In this document: positions 11,801 through 24,548 of the stretch, piece by piece
Layout of the letters: each line of letters begins with the position of its first letter
Position numbering within the stretch: position 1 is the stretch's first letter
Assembly (NCBI RefSeq): GCF_001039355.2
Contig: NW_019773637.1
Span: 62,001 to 126,000 of the forward strand
Origin: Lingula anatina
Lineage: Eukaryota; Brachiopoda; Lingulata; Lingulida; Lingulidae
DNA: 64,000 nt
Direction: 5' to 3'
Notes under the pieces: model-generated
Database searches by the model: none
What the model saw: only the letters and a program-made list of their open reading frames with translations
Told to the model about the DNA's origin: nothing
Translations under genes and position numbers: made by a program

Positions 11801-14800
11801 TACCGCACAACGCCTTTCCCCGAACATCGTATTATCATTGAACGTTGAAGTAGATGATGTACACGAGACCTTGGTTGAGAAGCCGACACGGAGCGTTCCA
11901 AGATAAATTCCTTTTTTTACTATGACTTTGTTTTGAGCTGAGATTTAGTTTGGTATCACCTATGACGTTAAAAAGCACAGGGGGCGATTTTAGTTTTAGC
12001 AAGCCCCTGAAAAGAGGGAATCATTAAAAAAACGTTCAAATGTATTAAAGCTGGTGCGTTTTCTTTCAAGCAATTGCAACCATGTGAATTTTGACAAAGA
12101 CAACATATTTGGCGACAATTCCGCCGAGAGGATACTTTCTTTTTCTGCTGAACGCGGTTTACAGGCGGTATGACGTGGTGCCAAAGCGGGAAAGCTACCG
12201 AAACAATATCAAGTTTGGTCGCTTTGATTGATAAGACTGCTCGGAACGTAACTAGCCAGATGATTTTTGATGGTTTTATTTTCATTTTGGTTTACAGTGA
12301 GATTACGTCTGACTTCACCTGTGAAGTTATCGAGCACGACGAGAGCTAAAGCGGTTCACAGTTTGGCAGTTTTGGATTTGAGTAGTCTTTGCCATTCCTA
12401 ATGGCCATTGTGGAGTTGCCCCTGGTACTGTAAGACAATATGAACAGTCTTGAGAAGCAAGGCCCTAGAGGAGGGGATGACATTTAAAACCACAACAAAA
12501 TGTAACATTGGGTAAAGCAATAGCGGTGACGTGATTTTTGAAAAAAAAATTAAATAAATGAAATAAATTATTTTGCTGATAATCCCACCGAGAATGCAGC
12601 ACTCTGAGATGAAAGGGCAGTACGACGTGCATGGCACCATGGCGGGTTAGCTATACTGACTCAATTCAAGTTTGATCTTTTGCGTAGCTGGTAAAGGATA
12701 GAGATCAATGACCATCCCCCGCCTAAGCATCATTTTAAGAACCTTTAAATGAAGAGTAAGGAAGTGTTATAGACGAGGCAGACATTATGATAACGACCAG
12801 CAAAAGTTGTTGCCAAATCGATCACTTATGCGAAACTATGCCGGCTTTTTATGCAAAAGGTAATTTGCCGGGACCGACGAGTGCCTGCATTCGTATTCGC
12901 GCCTTCCCGATCACGTGACCAGCTCGTATCCGAGGGGAAGGTGACATGCCTCATCCGGGATTCGAACTCGTGACTACTCGTGACTCGTTACCATGGTGGA
13001 TGATTGGTTTGTATTTTTTTAACAGCCTTGCACGCTACCGATTGCGCCGTGGGTGACCCGCCCACCCTCCGTGGATACGAGTTTCCTCTTAAAGTAACCA
13101 AAGAAAATTTTTAGAAATGATTTCCAGCAACAAAAAGTTGTGCTGGACGTCGAAGAATTCGAACCCGTGAAGGTGCCGTAATAGCTGCGTCCCAGTCAGC
13201 GAAGTTACCACGGAACCGCGGCAGCTTCTTAGGAATGTTCCAAATCAAATGCAAACTTTCTGCCTTGTCATGAAGAGGGCCAGTTGGGATGCACATGCAA
13301 ATGTCCGAAATTACAATCGATAGCCCCTGAACCGTAAAAAATGAATTTCATCCCGCACAACACCTTTCCCCGAACATCGGATTATCATTGGACGTTGAAG
13401 AAGATGATGTACACGAGACCTTGGTTGAGAAGCCGACATGGAGCGTTCCGAGATAGATTCCCTTTTTTTTTTACTATGTCTTTGTTTTGAGCTGAGATTT
13501 AGTTTGGTATCACCTATGACGTTAAAAAGCACAGGGGGCGATTTTAGTTTTAGCAAGCCCCTGAAAAGAGGGAATCATTAAAAAAACGTTCAAATGTATT
13601 AAAGCTGGTGCGTTTTCTTTCAAGCAATTGCAACCATGTGAATTTTGACAAAGACAACATATTTGGCGACAATTCCGCCGAGAGGATACTTTCTTTTTCT
13701 GCTGAACGCGGTTTACAGGCGGTATGACGTGGTGCCAAAGCGGGAAAGCTACCGAAACAATATCAAGTTTGGTCGCTTTGATTGATAAGACTGCTCGGAA
13801 CGTAACTAGCCAGATGATTTTTGATGGTTTTATTTTCATTTTGGTTTACAGTGAGATTACGTCTGACTTCACCTGTGAAGTTATCGAGCACGACGAGAGC
13901 TAAAGCGGTTCACAGTTTGGCAGTTTTGGATTTGAGTAGTCTTTGCCATTCCTAATGGCCATTGTGGAGTTGCCCCTGGTACTGTAAGACAATATGAACA
14001 GTCTTGAGAAGCAAGGCCCTAGAGGAGGGGATGACATTTAAAACCACAACAAAATGTAACATTGGGTAAAGCAATAGCGGTGACGTGATTTTTGAAAAAA
14101 AAATTAAATAAATGAAATAAATTATTTTGCTGATAATCCCACCGAGAATGCAGCACTCTGAGATGAAAGGGCAGTACGACGTGCATGGCACCATGGCGGG
14201 TTAGCTATACTGACTCAATTCAAGTTTGATCTTTTGCGTAGCTGGTAAAGGATAGAGATCAATGACCATCCCCCGCCTAAGCATCATTTTAAGAACCTTT
14301 AAATGAAGAGTAAGGAAGTGTTATAGACGAGGCAGACATTATGATAACGACCAGCAAAAGTTGTTGCCAAATCGATCACTTATGCGAAACTATGCCGGCT
14401 TTTTATGCAAAAGGTAATTTGCCGGGACCGACGAGTGCCTGCATTCGTATTCGTGCCTTCCCGATCACGTGACCAGCTCGTATCCGAGGGGAAGGTGACA
14501 TGCCTCATCCGGGATTCGAACTCGTGACTACTCGTGACTCGTTACCATGGTGGATGATTGGTTTGTATTTTTTTAACAGCCTTGCACGCTACCGATTGCG
14601 CCGTGGGTGACCCGCCCACCCTCCGTGGATACGAGTTTCCTCTTAAAGTAACCAAAGAAAATTTTTAGAAATGATTTCCAGCAACAAAAAGTTGTGCTGG
14701 ACGTTGTAGAATTCGAACCCGTGAAGGTGCCGTAATAGCTGCGTCCCAGTCAGCGAAGTTACCACGGAACCGCGGCAGCTTCTTAGGAATGTTTCAAATC

Positions 14801-17800
14801 AAATGCAAACTTTCTGCCTTGTCATGAAGAGGGCCAGTTTGGATGCACATACAAATGTCCGAAATTACAATCGATAGCCCTTGAACCGTAAAAAATGAAT
14901 TTCATCCCGCACAACGCCTTTCCCCGAACATCGGATTATCATTGGACGTTGAAGAAGATGGTGTACACGAGACCTTGGTTGAGAAGCCGACACGGAGCGT
15001 TCCGAGATAGATTCCCTTTTTTTTTTACTATGTCTTTGTTTTGAGCAGAGATTTAGTTTGGTATCACCTATGACGTTAAAAAGCACAGGGGGCGATTTTA
15101 GTTTTAGCAAGCCCCTGAAAAGAGGGAATCATTAAAAAAACGTTCAAATGTATTAAAGCTGGTGCGTTTTCTTTCAAGCAATTGCAACCATGTGAATTTT
15201 GACAAAGACAACATATTTGGCGACAATTCCGCCGAGAGGATACTTTCTTTTTCTGCTGAACGCGGTTTACAGGCGGTATGACGTGATGCCAAAGCGGGAA
15301 AGCTATGGGCGGCGGTTTATACAAAAATGCAAAACACGATTAGTCGTCATCGTTATCAGATCAGTCGAAATGAAAACACGATTAGTCGTTGTCGTTATCA
15401 GATCAGAAGGCAAAATACGACTAGTAGTCGTCAAAACGCAACTAGTCATCAAAACGCAACTAGTCATCATCAAAACGCAACCAGTCATCAAAACGCGATT
15501 TGACGCCAGATGGCGCCCATTGTACGAAAATCTAGGCCAAGTCACATGATCCACAGTGATCAAAATGGCGGACGTTATTGAAGTAGCATTATAATATTCC
15601 TCGCTCGAACTCGAGAATTATCTCTACGCGTACAATCTAATAATGATATTATATATATATAATAATATCTCGAACTCGAGATAGCTGGTAAAGGATAGAG
15701 ATCAATGACCATCCCCCGCCTAAGCATCATCGATCAGTATTAAAGTAAGTCGTTTTTGACTTGCATTTTCGACAGGAGGTATATACTTGTAATTTAATTT
15801 TTTTAGTGAACCTTGAACCTTTTAAGGAGTAGTATACTTTCAATGCAATTTCTTAGTGACAACTGAAGCAGAAATGAGGCTTTGCAAGCGAATTTAAGCT
15901 AGATCGAATTTCAGGAGTTATTGGAAAATGTTTTGGTTTATTTATGTATTGAAAAAATCCTTTTATGAAGTTCTAGAAATGCGCAGAAAAATGCGTTTGG
16001 TGCGCCTGCACCCGTCTCGTGCACAGAATGCGTTAAGGCTCGCATGAGCTAGAAACCTATTGATAATACAATTCACCCAAGCGGTCTGCGCCAGCCATGC
16101 GGTAAATTTATTTTGCTATCACTTATGTCTATTACCTGACCCGTGATATGCACGCAAATGAAAGTTCTAAAATATTTTGGGAAACATTGCAATAAGACGC
16201 AGAGAGACAGTTTTAAATGTGCTGGAACTGTGAAAAAAGCTGTTTTCAAATATAAAATTAATAGATGCCTAGGTATCTACACTTTTAATATATGAACAGT
16301 ACTTATTGTATGCGCAGTTCACCCAAGTGGTCTGCGCCAACCATGCAGTAATTTGATTTTGTTATTACTGATGTCTCCTAGCTGACCCGTGATATGCTCG
16401 CAAAGGAAAGTTCTAGAATATTTTTGGGAATCATTGCAATAAGACACAGAGGGAGTTTTAGAATATACTGGAACTGTGAAAAGTTTTTTGAAATATAAAA
16501 ATCATAGACGCTTAGGTATCTGCACTTCACATATGGGTAATATATGAATATTATTGTACGTATGCGCAGTGCACCCAAGCGGTCTGCGCCGGCCATGAAT
16601 TATGAAAATTGAAATGTTTAGGAATATAAAATTCGAAATACGAATTCATACAAAAAGGAAATTTTGGTATTTTGCATTTTTACAAAACGCGAATTTGAAT
16701 TGCACAATTCATTATATCTTACGAATCTTATTTATTTTTCAAACGAAGTACTGTACCTCACAAAGCTTTTGATCACTACCGTGACCTTAGCCATTCGTTG
16801 TTAACATCATCTCACATGAATCATTTTACTATGACCTATAATTATAATTTAGTTGTAGTATAATAGAAAATAAAATCAAAGTAGATGTAGAATTCATAAC
16901 AGAAAATATAATATGTGTAATGTTGAGAATTGATATTTATATGAATAAAGAATGCGGAGACCTTTGTAGAATAGACTGACCTGAAGAACGAAAATGTACT
17001 GTGTTTTCTACTTCACGTAGCAACTAAAGTGGAAGATGACGACTTCGTCACACGCTTCTATACACCACAATGGTGACACTTTGAATGGCACTGGTTGTAT
17101 TTGTTTGCTGACCAGCTTTTTGCATTATTCGAGTAAAACGGGGGCATGCCTGGACATCATTCACAATTCAAACAAAAATCCTCAAATACATTTAAAGGAT
17201 CTTTCAAATACTTTCTCTATGGCAATTTTTCCTTTATCTGTCAAAGCACGAGTGCCAACCCCGGCGAAATCATGTGTGAGTTCTGGCACACCCGGATATA
17301 ATTTAAACATTCTTCTTACATCATCATACTTGTATCATTGACACGATCCTTCCTCCACCCCAGTCCCCTCATTTTTAAAAGAATCAAAAACATAGACGGG
17401 CTTATTACTGTCCATGCCAGTTGCGCTGCTCATCCTGTTCCCCCATCCACCATTTTGTTCCATACAATTTTTCCCACAGCAAAAACAGCATTGGAATTTT
17501 TCACCTGATACCAGTTACGTTGAAGTAAACGGTCAACAAAAGTCTTGCCTGTGGGAAATCGTCTACGCAGTGAAACGTTGGCTTTTAACAAGTGCACATT
17601 AGAATCATTTAGTTCATTTTTATTCAGCACCTTTCTATAAGGATTGCTTGTAGCGTGGCCTGGGAATGAATACACTACTGTCTTGACATTATACCTGTCA
17701 CTCATTTTCTGCCAATACATGTCACTCCCGTTGGCCCCACCAGAATGGTTGGCATACAAAGCTGGTGCGTTGACAGTTTGCTGTTGATTGAATATACTTT

Positions 17801-20800
17801 GACTCAAATTTAAACTGTCGTCTGGAGATGACTCCCGATCTTCTGCAGCTCTAAACAGTTCTTTGTTTTCGACATCCTGAGAATGAAATGAACTAGACAT
17901 CTTCCTGTTTTTTGCAGTGTGAATAAAAATGTTAACACAGCCTGGAATATGTGATGATAATCAGGGATTCTTCGATCGGTTATTGCCTGGAAAAATGAAC
18001 GGCCGTATGAAATGTTTAGCTGGAATAAAATTTCCAACGTAGACACAGAGCAATATTGTATTTACCTAGGGGAAGAATTATTTCCTTTAATGTAGCTGTC
18101 AGTGTGCAGAGTATTTTCTGAACGAGATAGACTTGGGATCAGCGAGACCTCGTTTGTTGTAAAGTCTCCTTATATATTAGCGACTATAAACACTGTCAGC
18201 AACAGTAGACATGAATAGATGTTGTTCTGCTCGACGTGTAACATTGGAATATAAAATGCATATGCACAATAGTTTGTTGCCTGAACGAATAACAGGTGAA
18301 GTCAACCACGATGTCCAGCGCAGATTTCTGGAAAATTCCTATTATCTTCCAAATATTGTATAGCTGCTTTTTAATCAGAAATTCAATAGACATTTTCTAG
18401 AACATTCCATAACATGATACTAAGAAAGAGATAAGGCAAGGATCTGGGACATTCCTATTATCTTCCGAATTTCAATAGAACATTCCATAACATAATACTA
18501 AGAAAAGAGTTGAGGCACGGATCTGGGACATTCCTATTATCTTTATAGCCGGTTTTAACAGTTTTTTTTTTTTGGAAAAAAGAAAATGCTGAGTCATTGA
18601 GTTACACTGCGTATACATATCCCGTGATTCAAAGGACACGGGCAGGCAAAACGGATCACTCAGAATTAGTGACAGTGAATTGGTCGCACACTTAGAAGAG
18701 GTCGAAACCGAAAGCGACGTCCACCACTTACAAACTTTTGAAAAACAAGATTTTATTTTGCCAAAGATGGCCACTGTCTTATCGTTTAGTCACGGATATT
18801 GTTTATTTTTTCTTTATTCAAAGGTCAAGTTTGAAATGATTTATTATATAATTATTTGAAGGAAAACTTCAAAATCATCATGTTTTGCTGAAAGAATTGC
18901 AGAGCCATTTTATTTTGCCAAAGATTCGCATTGTCTTATGGTTGCTATAATTCACTTCAAAAATCAGTCCCCACTGCACCAGTGTTATGTGCTATGCTTG
19001 AAACATCCTGTAGGTAATTCTAATGATGACATTTCTGAGTAACGAGGTCTAAGGAATCTATTGCTCACTACTGTTTTTATCTTGTACGCTACTACGACCA
19101 GTCCTAGGCTGATCAAGGCTCCTACGGTGCCAGTTAAACCATCTGAAAAAATCAAAAATAAAAAAGTATGCAAATTAATCAGTGTCATTTATGGCTCAGC
19201 CACAGAATCATGTATGATTTAATTCATTTCAAAGTCTCTAGGTTCCACATAAGTAATTGTACTGCGTGTATTATATATCTGATTAGTGTGATCTACTCTT
19301 GAATTAAGTTTTACTGATCTTCACAACAAACAGTAAAGCACGCACTCGTCTCCACTGCACCATATTATGTACTGGTGCTATGCTTAAAATGTCCTTGAAG
19401 TCTGCTACATGTAATATAGGGAATTCTAATGATGACAGTTCTAAGTTACCAGGTCTAAGGGATCTATTGCTCATTATTGCTCGTTTTTATCTGCCACAAC
19501 TAGTCCTAGGCTGATCAAGCTCCTACTGTAATAGCTAAACCATCTGATAAAAATAGTAAAAATCAAAACATTGTACGCAAATTAAACAATGTCATTTATG
19601 GCTCACATAAGTATTTGTACCGCTTGTATTATATATCTGATTAGCGTAAAACACGCACATTGTAGGAAAACTCTGAGTCACGAAGCTGGAATATTCTTAA
19701 GACATAATATCTATTTTACTAATCTGGGATATTCTCTCTTTGTCAGTAGGAAAACGCAGAGTCACGGATCTGTAACAAGTAGAATATTTTGGAATTATGA
19801 AAAAAAATCTCCGTCTTTGCATAGAAATAATCAGACACGTCTGGGTATCATATGTTTGTCAAGCGGATTTGCAAATGTACAGAATAAATTAGTGTCTGGT
19901 ACACACGCGTCTGTCAGGCGGATTTGCACATATCAAAAGTATTTAGTGTTGAGGTGAAATCTTTTCATTCCTCCTGGCGTTTTCGGCATATGGTCCATAT
20001 ACATGTACATGTACTTCGCTTAAATTGATTTGACGGTACCTTTTTTTGAAACTTCATACATACTTTGAGTCATTGACATTAAAGATATCGATTTTATATT
20101 GTTATGATAGTGTCCTGGAAGCAGAGCCACCCGTATTTGAAGTCATTTTGTGTTGAAAGTAACAACGCTGATGCGCACTCTTTATTGAATCAAACGGTAT
20201 TCACCTAACTGCTTTTCTGTAGATACCCTTTGTTTAGATATAACCAAAAGCGCTGCACATCCGTACTGCTGTTTGTACTGCTACACAAACACAGTTAAAT
20301 TGATATTTTAGACTATATATATATTTAATTTAGTAGTTAGTGGATCCTGTAGGAAGTTTGAAGTTTGATTGGGTGTATTTTGGAACAGGTTTGTTGAACA
20401 ATTGCCATGGCCTTAGGCCAGGGAAGTATCACATTCATGGTTTTATATAGAAAACCTATTTTAAAAAGACAACCGTTGCTTAAATTTGCTTGTTGACATG
20501 TCAAAAGAAAGAGAAAGAACATAAAACATTCGTCATATCCAGAAATACGCCATTCTCTTTTATTAAAATTATTAATACTATTAAATTACTATTATTATGG
20601 TATTGCAATACGATATCCAAATGGTTATATTATTATCATAAAACATTTACCATAGCGTAATCCATTGAGCCGCATGAAATTTGATAGCTGTATTTCTACA
20701 TTATTGTCTTTCTTTTCAAGACATAAACGAATGCATTATATCGTCTGGCGTCTGCGAGCAGTTTTGTCATAACAGCAATGGCGGATACTCCTGCAGCTGC

Positions 20801-22592
20801 CAAACTGGATATCAAGTCGCTGGAAACGGGCATGCCTGTTTAGGTAGGAGGAGGGTAAAGTAATTGATAAATGTTGATATTTACTGCGGATGTTTGATAG
20901 AAAAGGAGAATTTATTGCACCTGGAAGACTTTTGAATATATATTTATAAAGCATTCACTCCCTTTTTTGCACCATATTGCTGGACTTGTTTATGTACACG
21001 TACATGTAAGTCATTAATACAAAAATCATTGTGCATCGCGGAACAAGTAGTAACAAAGTTGGCTAGAAGATATTTATAAACATTGGCAGTCCATGTGACC
21101 ATTTTTGAAAGGGATACTGAAAGTGATTGATCCCGATCGATTTTTCACAAAGTACATATTGTTACTGCATCCTTTTTATTTGGCTTAAAAACCACTTATA
21201 CTGATTTTAATGTTGCCATTTCGTATCGCTACAGTATAGAAAAACAATGAAGCTTCTAAAAGACGAAAAACATTTCACATGGAAATTCTGCTATGCACTT
21301 TTAAAATGTTTCTTTAGAGGAAAGGAGTTATATTCGCCTGAAACTTTATGATGTAGATTGGTTGTAAAAAGTACGATTTTCTTATCCTCCTGCGAGTTTT
21401 CATACACCATTTAAATCATTATGCGTTATAATGAAATAATATATTTTGTCTGATTTCAATTCCTCTTAGATATAGACGAATGCCTCACGAACAATGGCGG
21501 CTGTAACCAAACTTGTGTGAATCAGATAGGCTCCTATATTTGCACGTGTCCAGTAAGGGCATACAAGCTTGCTGAAAATGAACATGATTGCATAAGTAAG
21601 CATTCTTTCGGGCAACCTTCTCCGTGTTTACACAACGGTTGCAGTGTACCATTTTCGACATTTACTGTTCGATGTTTCATCATAGTCACATTCATAGGAA
21701 TGGGGTTTGTGTGCCCCACGAGTTCTATGTTAGAATATAAATTTTTAAAACAAAACGAACTATACTGAATGTTGCCAAATTATCTTATCCGGAATTTTTC
21801 CAACAAATCGAATTTTCCTGCAACAGGCAATTGTGCCCTACAGGTACCCACAGATCAATGTTGACCATTCCTTGCAATGGGATACGCTGTGTTATATAAT
21901 TTGTAATCCCAAAATAACTCTAAATGTACATTTTTGCTTTGTTAAATTATAAGTATTTTTGGAGATGAAGTCACCCGAACTATTGAAGGTAAAGCCAGAT
22001 AATCGCCATTTTTACTATTATAATTCAGTTCTAAAAAACTGGCTTGTCGCTTACACCGCCATGTCTTCCAGTGTATTTTAGAGAGAAATATGAACAAAAG
22101 GTACTAGCACTTTAATCGTTACTTAGGCCTTAAATGGCAAGAATAAGTACGCGTAGATGTAGTTTTGCAAGGTATGTAGACAAAATACGACTTTGGTAAA
22201 TTTTCAAACGTGGATTCCAACTATTTCTTGTTCAAGGGTAGTGATCAGAAAAAACTTAATTTTTTTACAATAAAACCGTCTTTATTGGGAAATGTATAAT
22301 AGCATATATGTGAAAGTGAAAATTCTCCATTTCAGGAAAATACCAAATAGAGCGGAAATACACCATACTTGGAAAAAACAAACGAGTCAACGGCTACAGC
22401 ATTTATTCAAAGGTTGCACAAAGCCGGTTGGATTGTGCCACCGCGTGTGTACGGGAATCCCGCTGTCGGTCCTTCAACGTGGAAATCCCACAAGGACAGT
22501 CAAGTGGCTACCGTTGTGAACTGAATACCTATCTGCCTGCGGTCAATGAATTAGAAAACCAAGAATCTTTTGAAATATACGCGATACCGTAA
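8893..22592 (+). CDS. Gene B: secreted EMI-like/EGF(x4)/PAN protein, 317 aa
   Basis: Exons: 8893-8951, 9392-9496, 10021-10094, 10215-10304, 10945-11064, 20721-20843, 21470-21595 and 22336-22592 (TAA). All borders are GT-AG and the joined frame is 954 nt. Domains in order: signal peptide (1-19), EMI-like cysteine-rich segment (about 25-78, TCYSQQ, a CGFFGWSRC core, GWTG), short EGF ([10 protein letters not shown]), two DxNEC-type EGFs, a DIDEC EGF, and a C-terminal PAN/apple domain (C-x3-C-x5-C, SFNVE, YRCEL). EGF exons 4-7 are flanked by phase-1 introns, the usual shuffling unit. DxNEC/DIDEC with Asn and aromatic residues implies calcium binding. The protein is likely extracellular, with PAN mediating protein or carbohydrate contacts; its ligand is unknown. 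Intron 5 is 9.66 kb against 1.42 kb in gene C because of inserted DNA. I see no lesion in the exons. Confidence 0.85.
9097..9318. repeat. 47-bp minisatellite in gene B intron 1
   Basis: Nearly perfect 47-bp unit with the core ATGATCTTATACTCCTA, about 4.7 copies. The equivalent site in gene C (about 28575-28630) has one diverged unit, so the expansion happened after B and C split. Confidence 0.9.
12886..13082 (-). mobile_element. tRNA-like SINE segment in repeat unit 1
   Basis: On the minus strand GGCGCAATCGGTAGCG resembles a pol III A box and GAGTTCGAATCCCGG is a good B box. The two are separated by a spacer too long for a tRNA. The ends carry CTCGTATCC-like sequence on both sides, as expected of a flanking duplication. 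It is a SINE-type head rather than a functional tRNA. Confidence 0.5.
14440..14636 (-). mobile_element. tRNA-like SINE segment in repeat unit 2
   Basis: Near-identical copy of the segment at 12886-13082, carried along by the 1554-bp duplication. Its B-box complement lies at 14511-14524. Confidence 0.5.
15310..15505. repeat. Short imperfect tandem repeats with CTAGTC cores
   Basis: Two copies of a roughly 40-bp unit (ACACGATTAGTCGT plus GTTATCAGATCAG) are followed by four copies of an approximately 18-bp unit around AAAACGCAACTAGTCATC. It gives a repetitive chance frame (Val/Ile/Lys/Thr) with no protein value. Confidence 0.75.
16070..16600. repeat. Tandem repeat, about 247-bp unit
   Basis: The landmark CACCCAAG followed by GGTCTGCGCC recurs near 16076, 16321 and 16571. 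The sequence between (GACCCGTGATATGC, CATTGCAATAAGAC) is shared by both full units at roughly 85-90% by eye. Confidence 0.8.
17182..17900 (-). pseudogene. SLOG-like (LOG/DprA-type Rossmann) protein pseudogene
   Basis: A minus-strand intronless frame starts at 17900 (MSSSFHSQ) and stays open to 17430. It carries a nucleotide-binding-like SGGANGSD, then YSFPGHA, NWYQV, AVFAVG and VDGGTG. Family-like sequence continues beyond the stop (KPVYVFD, then [10 protein letters not shown]) down to 17182, about 239 codons in all. This order of Gly-rich loop, VFAVG strand, DGGTG turn and FAGxGTR tail fits the SLOG/LOG-like nucleotide-binding superfamily, from memory of the family. Lesions: a TGA exactly where a Trp is expected after GGTG, a frameshift shortly afterwards, and a second TGA in a Trp-like position before YKYDD. 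It lies antisense in intron 5 of gene B without introns, so it is a retrocopy or a piece of a mobile element. Family assignment is moderate; the broken state is clear. Confidence 0.5.
18330..18545. repeat. Short tandem duplication, about 75-100-bp units
   Basis: Segments with ATTCCTATTATCTTCC and AGAACATTCCATAACAT occur two to three times between 18330 and 18545. I see no gene. Confidence 0.7.
18985..19142 (-). other. Orphan terminal exon: membrane helix and cytoplasmic tail
   Basis: On the minus strand a pyrimidine-rich TTTTTTCAG acceptor at 19143 precedes an open frame ending in TAA at 18985. It encodes a hydrophobic segment ([18 protein letters not shown]) and then a basic and polar tail with a YSEM motif. 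It reads as the last exon of a type I membrane protein entered in phase 1. No upstream exon is recognisable on the minus strand before gene B exons 6-8 on the opposite strand. It is probably a gene fragment brought in with the intron 5 block. Confidence 0.4.
19395..19560 (-). pseudogene. Degenerate tandem copy of the membrane-tail exon
   Basis: About 410 bp from the intact copy. The stretches AGCCTAGGACTAGT and TCATCATTAGAATT, and the flanking GTCATTTATGGCTCA at 19590 (compare 19185), are shared. The frame is broken by small deletions, including loss of bases in the membrane helix. Confidence 0.5.
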
Positions 22593-23879
22593 TATACGTA
22601 CTCTTTACACAACATATACAATATACTTTTATAAACGACACCACAAAAACCATTATCCATGACGTGCCTAACGATATAAAATTGTTATATACTGTGTATA
22701 ACACAATGAAGAGAGCTAGGTGAAATGATGGGGGAGTGTGACAATCACAAGTACAAGTATTTAGGTAAAGATGTTAAACTTACCATCTACGTGTATCACC
22801 TGATACAGTGGATGTTTCCCCGATCAACATGACTTTGACGTTTGAATTTTGCAGACTAATTTGACAAATCTAGCCAAAACAAAGTCACTGCGACTCGGTA
22901 ACCTTTGTACCACAAGAAGGCTGTCAAAGGCGTATATACATGTACATATCCGTTGCTGCAATTGTAAAGTTGTCCAGCACATTACATCGTATCGATGTAA
23001 CATTATCTATTGCGGTAGTGATGATAGAGAAATTCCATTCTTTACACGATATTGATTTTTATAACATCAGTTGCATTAGAGGATGCCCACCGTAATATAC
23101 CTGTATTGTTAACAATGGGTTAAGATGTCTGAAAACATAATCTTTGAGCATTTTTAAAGGTCATTTAGCGATTTTAAATGACATACATATAAGCATTGTA
23201 TAACGGCATGATGTTAAGAAACACTCTGTTGCCTCGTATACTTCAAGTAAGACTCAAACTACCTGTCAGCGATAAACCGTTTAACTGTACCCTTCCCAAC
23301 AGGAAAAGCACTCAGAGAGTGCAGACCTCCGCCAAGGAACTCAGGGAGCGCAGATCTCTACTGAGGGCTGCTCAATTCTCATTATTACTGTTAATTATAG
23401 CGATTTGGTATTGGGTATACGTTGGTAGGAAAGGAGAAATTGCTGAAATGTCCGGAAAATGTATTGTTTTGTTTTACAGATGTAACGAGCGTTGAATGTG
23501 ATAAATGATTTGAAATATGTTTCAGAGTACTCGGAACCCTGCCAAAGAGGGGATGGAGATGGGTGTAACCTGCTGCCTACACCTCTTAAACGTACTGGGC
23601 GGGCTGGTGCATGGTAGAGATTATCAAACACATACAATGTGTTTGATATATAATTTTATTATACATCGTGGGCAAGAAAGGCCTAGGCGTGATGAATTTC
23701 GCATACACGCATGCCATGCACGAATGAGCAGTAGTTTAAAAGTTATATGCAGTGCTTGTTGGGAGGGTCCACCTTATGTGAAATCCGCTCTTGCTTTGAC
23801 CTTGTATTCATTTTGTTTACTCACATTATAAGTTATTAAAGAAATAAATTATGTAAACTAACAGTGCATTTTGCTTGAA
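22593..23879. other. Intergenic, downstream of gene B
   Basis: No exon, RNA gene or element recognised. Only short chance frames are present. Confidence 0.4.
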
Positions 23880-24423
23880 CACTGAGAATAAAATTGAAGT
23901 CATTTGACTGTCTAGTCAGAGTCCAGCACCCCTTGACCCTCATGGAGTTTATTTGACTCCTACAGAAGGGTCAAATTATCCCACTACCAGAGCTTTAGAC
24001 TCTCTTATCAGAGTCAATCACCCCCTGGCTCTCATGGAGTCAATCTGACTCTAAAATCAGAGTCAAATTATCGGGAGCCAGTGTCATGGCTGCCCCTTTC
24101 ACCGACTCTTTTCGCTCGCTGACAGTAAGCTTCGTTTCATTACTTGTGATGACAGTGAGCAGACGGCGTGGAGATAACAGTTTTCAACATCCTTTGTCAG
24201 TATAAACATTACTTTATTGGCCATAGTTGGTTTTATGCATGAACAAGTGGTTTTCTGTGTGTTTCTGCATGCAGAACTCGTGCACTTAATGATTACTGAC
24301 CCGGGCTTTCAGTTGCCACACCCTTTATGTGACATGTTGGTATACAGGTCAGCAGGTTTTATTATTTCCAGGTTGTAGGTTTGACCTACCAATGCATGTC
24401 AGTGGAGAGGTATGCTCACTCAT

Positions 24424-24424
<1 letters not shown>

Positions 24425-24469
<45 letters not shown>

Positions 24470-24479
24470 ATATATATAT
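24425..24479. repeat. (TA)n microsatellite
   Basis: About 55 bp of TA with one TTTA interruption. Confidence 0.95.
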
Positions 24480-24548
24480 GTCTGTCGGTCATGCTGTTTA
24501 TTACCAGATTTACGAACTGTTTATTATTGCTATATCATTTCCAAATGT

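Larger units (their letters stand above)
11530..15305. repeat. 1554-bp tandem repeat, about 2.4 copies
   Basis: Units start near 11530, 13084 and 14638; the third stops at about 15305. Several landmarks recur at exactly 1554-bp spacing, for example minus-strand frames of 105 codons at 11968 and 13522 with identical translations. About 11900-13080 is almost identical to its partner, whereas 11530-11900 is clearly more diverged. A further piece (about 15681-15731) matches the unit interior. The unit carries tRNA-like segments. It has no convincing coding capacity. Confidence 0.9.
11096..19990. other. Foreign block filling intron 5 of gene B
   Basis: Intron 5 of B and C match for about 30 bp after the donor (to about 11096 and 30175) and again from about 19990 (30890 in C). 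Between these points about 750 bp in C is replaced by about 8.9 kb in B. The block contains the 1.55-kb tandem repeat, smaller tandem repeats, a SLOG-like pseudogene and a duplicated membrane-tail exon, all described separately. Confidence 0.7.

Noticed and set aside
11968-14194. Repeated minus-strand frames of 105 and 80 codons with identical translations
   Set aside because: They are identical only because the DNA is a fresh tandem copy; neighbouring overlapping frames are equally conserved, and there is no domain, splice signal or start context.
17430-17460. TGA read as Trp (recoding) in the SLOG-like frame
   Set aside because: Reading TGA as Trp does not rescue the frame, because a frameshift follows directly. 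All intact genes in the window use TGA or TAA as ordinary stops, so a pseudogene is simpler.
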